From contig VFKJ01001125.1 in the NCBI GenBank assembly GCA_009885595.1, forward strand, positions 1 to 7,212: a stretch of DNA of 7,212 nt, given 5' to 3'. This stretch comes from Myxococcales bacterium (GTDB lineage: Bacteria; Myxococcota; Myxococcia; Myxococcales; Myxococcaceae). The translations under genes were made by a program, and so were the position numbers. Of this stretch, positions 4,953-7,212 are shown piece by piece. Position 1 is the first letter of the stretch. Each line of letters begins with the position of its first letter. The notes under the pieces were generated by a model, which was not told where the DNA came from, did not search any database, and worked only from the letters and a program-made list of their open reading frames with translations.

Positions 4953-6746
4953 ATGTGCCGTCAGCGCTGGGTGGGCTTGTTGTTCACGGCGATGCTGATC
5001 GCGGCGTGCGGGCCTACCGGCCCCAAGCCGATCCTGCTGGGGCTGCCGTGTTTCCCGGGCGACTCCAACTCGGTCTGCGCCTCGGGCCTGTGCGTCGCGC
5101 TCGATGACCAATCGGGCTTCTGCACCGACACGTGCACCTCTGACGATCAGTGCCCCACCGACTTCCTCTGCCAGGCGGCGGGCCGCTATGGGCGCATCTG
5201 CCGCCCGCTGGTGGGCTGCAAGACGGACGTCGACTGTCCCTCGGGCCACACCTGCAACTCCGAGAGCGGCAACTGCTACATCGCCGTCAGCCGCTCGCTG
5301 TGCGGCCCCTGCCAGGACGACAAGCAGTGCCCCGCCGGCGGCGCCTGCTTCGAGGCGATCGGCTCAGGCGAGCAGTTCTGCACCACCCCCTGCGGCGCGG
5401 GCGACAGCTGCCCCATGGGCTACGGCTGCCGCGAGCTGCCCGTCGGGCCCGAGGGCGCGAAGGTCAAGCAGTGCGCGCCGGTGACCGAGTCCTGCAACAA
5501 CGGCCGCCCCATCTGCTCGGCGTGCCAGGGCGACGAGGAGTGCGGGGGCCCGTTCGATCTGTGCGTGCGCAACGTGGTCTCGGGCGCCACCTTCTGCGGC
5601 CGCGACTGCAACCCCAGCCACAACGTCTGCCCCACCGCGGGCTGTGATCCGCTGGCGCTGGGCTCGGCCGAGAACCCCGACTGCCCGGCTGCGTTCTCCT
5701 GCACCAACATCGGGCAGAGCGACGACCCGAACGTGTTCGGACCCTTCCAGTGCGTGCCCAACAGCAACACCTGCGAGGGCTACTGCGACTCGAGCGACAC
5801 CATCGGCCAGCTCAGCCAGTGCGGCCTGGGCAAGGTGTGCTCGAGCAACGTGTGCACCGGCGCCACCGACGGCCGCATGTGCTCGCCGTGCGTCGACAAC
5901 GACGACTGTCGGCGCGGCGGCTTCACGGAGAACCGCTGCATCGTCAACAACTGCACCGACTGTCCCTTCGCCGGCGAGGCCTTCTGCTCCACGCCCTGCG
6001 CCGACGACGCCGCGTGCGTGCGCAGCTTCGGCGCGGGCTTCGTGTGCAAGCCGGTGTCGGACCCTTCGGCGCCGCAGCGCAGCTACTGCATGCCGCAGCG
6101 GGGCACCTGCAAGTCGGGCCTGGGTCGCCTGGGTGAGGGCTGCGCGGTCGCCGGCGCGCAGGACTGCGTGACGGGCTACTGCCTCGAGGCGGGCGGGAAC
6201 GACTTCTGCTCTGGGCCCTGCACCAGCGACGCCCAGTGCGGCGACAGCCGCTTCCGCTGCTGCGAGGAGTCGCCCACCGGCGGCTACGACTGCAGCGAGG
6301 CGCACCGGACCGCCACCGGCCCCCTGAGCGGCAGCGGGGTCTGCTCGCCCATCGGCGGTCTCTTCGGTGACGACTGCTCGCCGGGCCGCGCGCCTTGCCA
6401 GAGCGGCACCTGCCTCGACCTGGGCACCGCGCGCCTGTGCAGCGTGACCTGCGCCGCTGGGACCTGCCCCGCGGGCTTCGCCTGCCGACAGGCGCTGGGC
6501 GCCGACGGCACCACCCAGGTGCCCGTCTGTTTCCCCAACGGCGGCGGCAAGTCGGGCGCCGATTGCGACTTCGGCCCCGCGGCGTGCGAGAGCGGCCTGT
6601 GCATCCGCAAGGACTCCGGCCCCATCTGCACCCAGGCCTGCACCGCCGACCCCGATTGCCCCGAGGGGTGGCTGTGCGACGTGCTTCGCACGGTCACTGA
6701 TTCCTCCGTGCAGGCCTGCCTGCCGCCCGCGCTCCAGGACGGGTGA
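4953..6746 (+). CDS. Large cysteine-rich lipoprotein with seven loose disulfide modules
   Basis: This 597-aa protein begins with a signal peptide (RQRWVGLLFTAMLIAAC) ending in a good lipobox, LIAAC, with lipid-attached Cys19. About 78 residues are cysteine (13%), pointing to an exported, disulfide-rich protein. Seven divergent modules can be read at about residues 33-89, 117-181, 188-274, 310-386, 397-464, 475-526 and 538-589. The common pattern is C-x-x-G-x-C, then F/I-C-T-x-x-C-T-x-D-x-x-C-P-x-G/D-x-x-C, then a closing C-x-P, as in FCTDTCTSDDQCPTDFLC and ICTQACTADPDCPEGWLC. It resembles EGF- or Dickkopf-like Cys-knot repeats and the Cys-rich surface proteins common in myxobacteria, but I cannot assign a named family. 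There is no C-terminal anchor. A GGGAGAGGG Shine-Dalgarno ends 6 nt before the ATG. It probably acts outside the cell or on the outer membrane. A VWA lipoprotein gene starts 71 bp downstream on the same strand. Confidence 0.88.
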   Translation: MCRQRWVGLLFTAMLIAACGPTGPKPILLGLPCFPGDSNSVCASGLCVALDDQSGFCTDTCTSDDQCPTDFLCQAAGRYGRICRPLVGCKTDVDCPSGHTCNSESGNCYIAVSRSLCGPCQDDKQCPAGGACFEAIGSGEQFCTTPCGAGDSCPMGYGCRELPVGPEGAKVKQCAPVTESCNNGRPICSACQGDEECGGPFDLCVRNVVSGATFCGRDCNPSHNVCPTAGCDPLALGSAENPDCPAAFSCTNIGQSDDPNVFGPFQCVPNSNTCEGYCDSSDTIGQLSQCGLGKVCSSNVCTGATDGRMCSPCVDNDDCRRGGFTENRCIVNNCTDCPFAGEAFCSTPCADDAACVRSFGAGFVCKPVSDPSAPQRSYCMPQRGTCKSGLGRLGEGCAVAGAQDCVTGYCLEAGGNDFCSGPCTSDAQCGDSRFRCCEESPTGGYDCSEAHRTATGPLSGSGVCSPIGGLFGDDCSPGRAPCQSGTCLDLGTARLCSVTCAAGTCPAGFACRQALGADGTTQVPVCFPNGGGKSGADCDFGPAACESGLCIRKDSGPICTQACTADPDCPEGWLCDVLRTVTDSSVQACLPPALQDG

Positions 6747-6770
6747 CGCACTTGAGGAAAGCCCTGTACC

Positions 6771-6795
6771 TGCGTGGACTTTGCCGTGCTAAGCC
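6771..6795 (+). promoter_or_regulatory. Possible extended -10 promoter element before the VWA gene
   Basis: TGCGTG (6771-6776) and TGCTAAGCC (6787-6795) lie in the 71-bp gap before the VWA lipoprotein gene and resemble the TGCGTG...TGCTAGG arrangement before rplC. No -35 box at standard spacing is convincing. The gene could equally be co-transcribed from the Cys-rich lipoprotein gene, as no terminator-like hairpin is seen between them. Confidence 0.2.
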
Positions 6796-6817
6796 GCCGC
6801 CCCCTCTGAGTCGATCG

Positions 6818-7212
6818 ATGCTCGCGCCCCGCCTGTTCATCCTGTTGTCGCTCGCGCTGGCGGTGGCCGGCTGTGATGACCGCACGCGCACGCGCAAAGT
6901 CCTCGAGCCTTTCGCGGTCGTTCCGGGCACGCCCACCGTCGATGACGCCACCCCCGCGGTGAAGGTCGACCCCACCCGGGCCACCGACGTCTTCGGCGTC
7001 AACGTGCCGCGCCAGTGCGACGCCTTCACCCAGCTGCCCGTGCGCAAGGTCGACATCCTCTGGGTGGTCGACTCGTCGGGCTCGATGGCCCCCAAGCAGG
7101 CGCGGCTCGCGTCGAACTTCCAGGGCTTCATCAACCAGCTCGTCACCGCGAACCCGCCCATCGACTTTCACATCGCGGTCACCAGCACCGACACCGACGA
7201 CGCCAACACGCG
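6818..7212 (+). CDS. VWA-domain lipoprotein, 5' part (runs off the window)
   Basis: The visible 131 residues begin with a clear lipoprotein signal, MLAPRLFILLSLALAVAGC, with lipobox VAGC and lipid-attached Cys19. A low-complexity linker rich in Pro, Thr and Val follows to about residue 65. A von Willebrand factor A domain then opens at RKVDILWVVDSSGSM, where D85, S87 and S89 form the DxSxS part of the metal-ion-dependent adhesion site. The helix KQARLASNFQGFINQL and the next strand FHIAVTSTDT fit the VWA fold. These domains bind protein ligands through a divalent metal. The start at 6818 is fixed by the signal sequence, although the ribosome-binding site is weak. The rest of the protein, including the MIDAS threonine and any further domains, lies outside the window. 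It follows the Cys-rich lipoprotein gene on the same strand, suggesting that the two envelope proteins may act together. Confidence 0.85.
   Translation, partial: MLAPRLFILLSLALAVAGCDDRTRTRKVLEPFAVVPGTPTVDDATPAVKVDPTRATDVFGVNVPRQCDAFTQLPVRKVDILWVVDSSGSMAPKQARLASNFQGFINQLVTANPPIDFHIAVTSTDTDDANT

Noticed and set aside
4127..4954. A 275-codon minus-strand open frame across rplC
   Set aside because: It is the antisense shadow of a highly conserved ribosomal protein gene, its product is low-complexity (His, Asp, Leu, Arg-rich) and shows no family motif. High GC removes stop codons from opposite frames.
5364..6305. A 313-codon minus-strand open frame opposite the Cys-rich lipoprotein gene
   Set aside because: The product is almost pure Ala, Val, Arg and Gly, typical of the reverse frame of a GC-rich gene. 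The plus strand has a signal peptide and ordered Cys modules.
6284..7171. A 295-codon minus-strand open frame over the end of the Cys-rich gene and the VWA gene
   Set aside because: It opposes two well-supported lipoprotein genes, has no recognisable domain and no good ribosome-binding site.

Overview
The window looks like chromosomal DNA from a high-GC myxobacterium (Myxococcota, probably the Cystobacterineae/Archangiaceae side). This is inferred from very strong G/C at third codon positions, several lipoproteins including a giant Cys-rich one followed by a VWA-domain lipoprotein, and the absence of tight operons. The taxonomy comes from gene style, not from a database match.

Layout. (1) Bases 1-131 hold the 3' end of a HAD-IB (SerB-like) hydrolase whose C-terminus is lost. 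(2) Bases 162-1825 are a complete-looking IS4-family, IS50/Tn5-group insertion sequence: a 486-aa DDE transposase on the minus strand, Tn5-like 19-bp ends, and flanks readable as an imperfect 10-bp target duplication. The element sits in the middle of what was a 28-bp palindrome, a terminator-like hairpin between the plus-strand HAD gene and the convergent gene on its right. (3) Bases 1846-3204 (minus) encode a protein built like an alpha-oxoamine synthase (BioF/Kbl family, PLP fold-type I) but lacking the PLP-binding lysine, so it is probably a pseudoenzyme. (4) A 75-bp divergent intergenic region leads to a plus-strand 267-aa putative lipoprotein with Ig-like domains (3280-4083). (5) Ribosomal protein L3 (rplC, 4211-4879) has its own leader and a terminator-like hairpin, and none of its usual S10-operon neighbours is visible. 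(6) A 597-aa lipoprotein with about 78 cysteines in seven loose modules (4953-6746) is followed on the same strand by the start of a VWA-domain lipoprotein (6818 to the window end, truncated).

The genes do not form one obvious pathway. The clearest functional pairing is the Cys-rich lipoprotein with the VWA lipoprotein, both predicted to be lipid-anchored in the envelope. The most notable points are the hairpin-targeted Tn5-like element, with one GATC site kept at each end, the lysine-less oxoamine-synthase-like protein, and the solitary rplC. I did not find a convincing new multi-gene system, CRISPR array, tRNA or rRNA.
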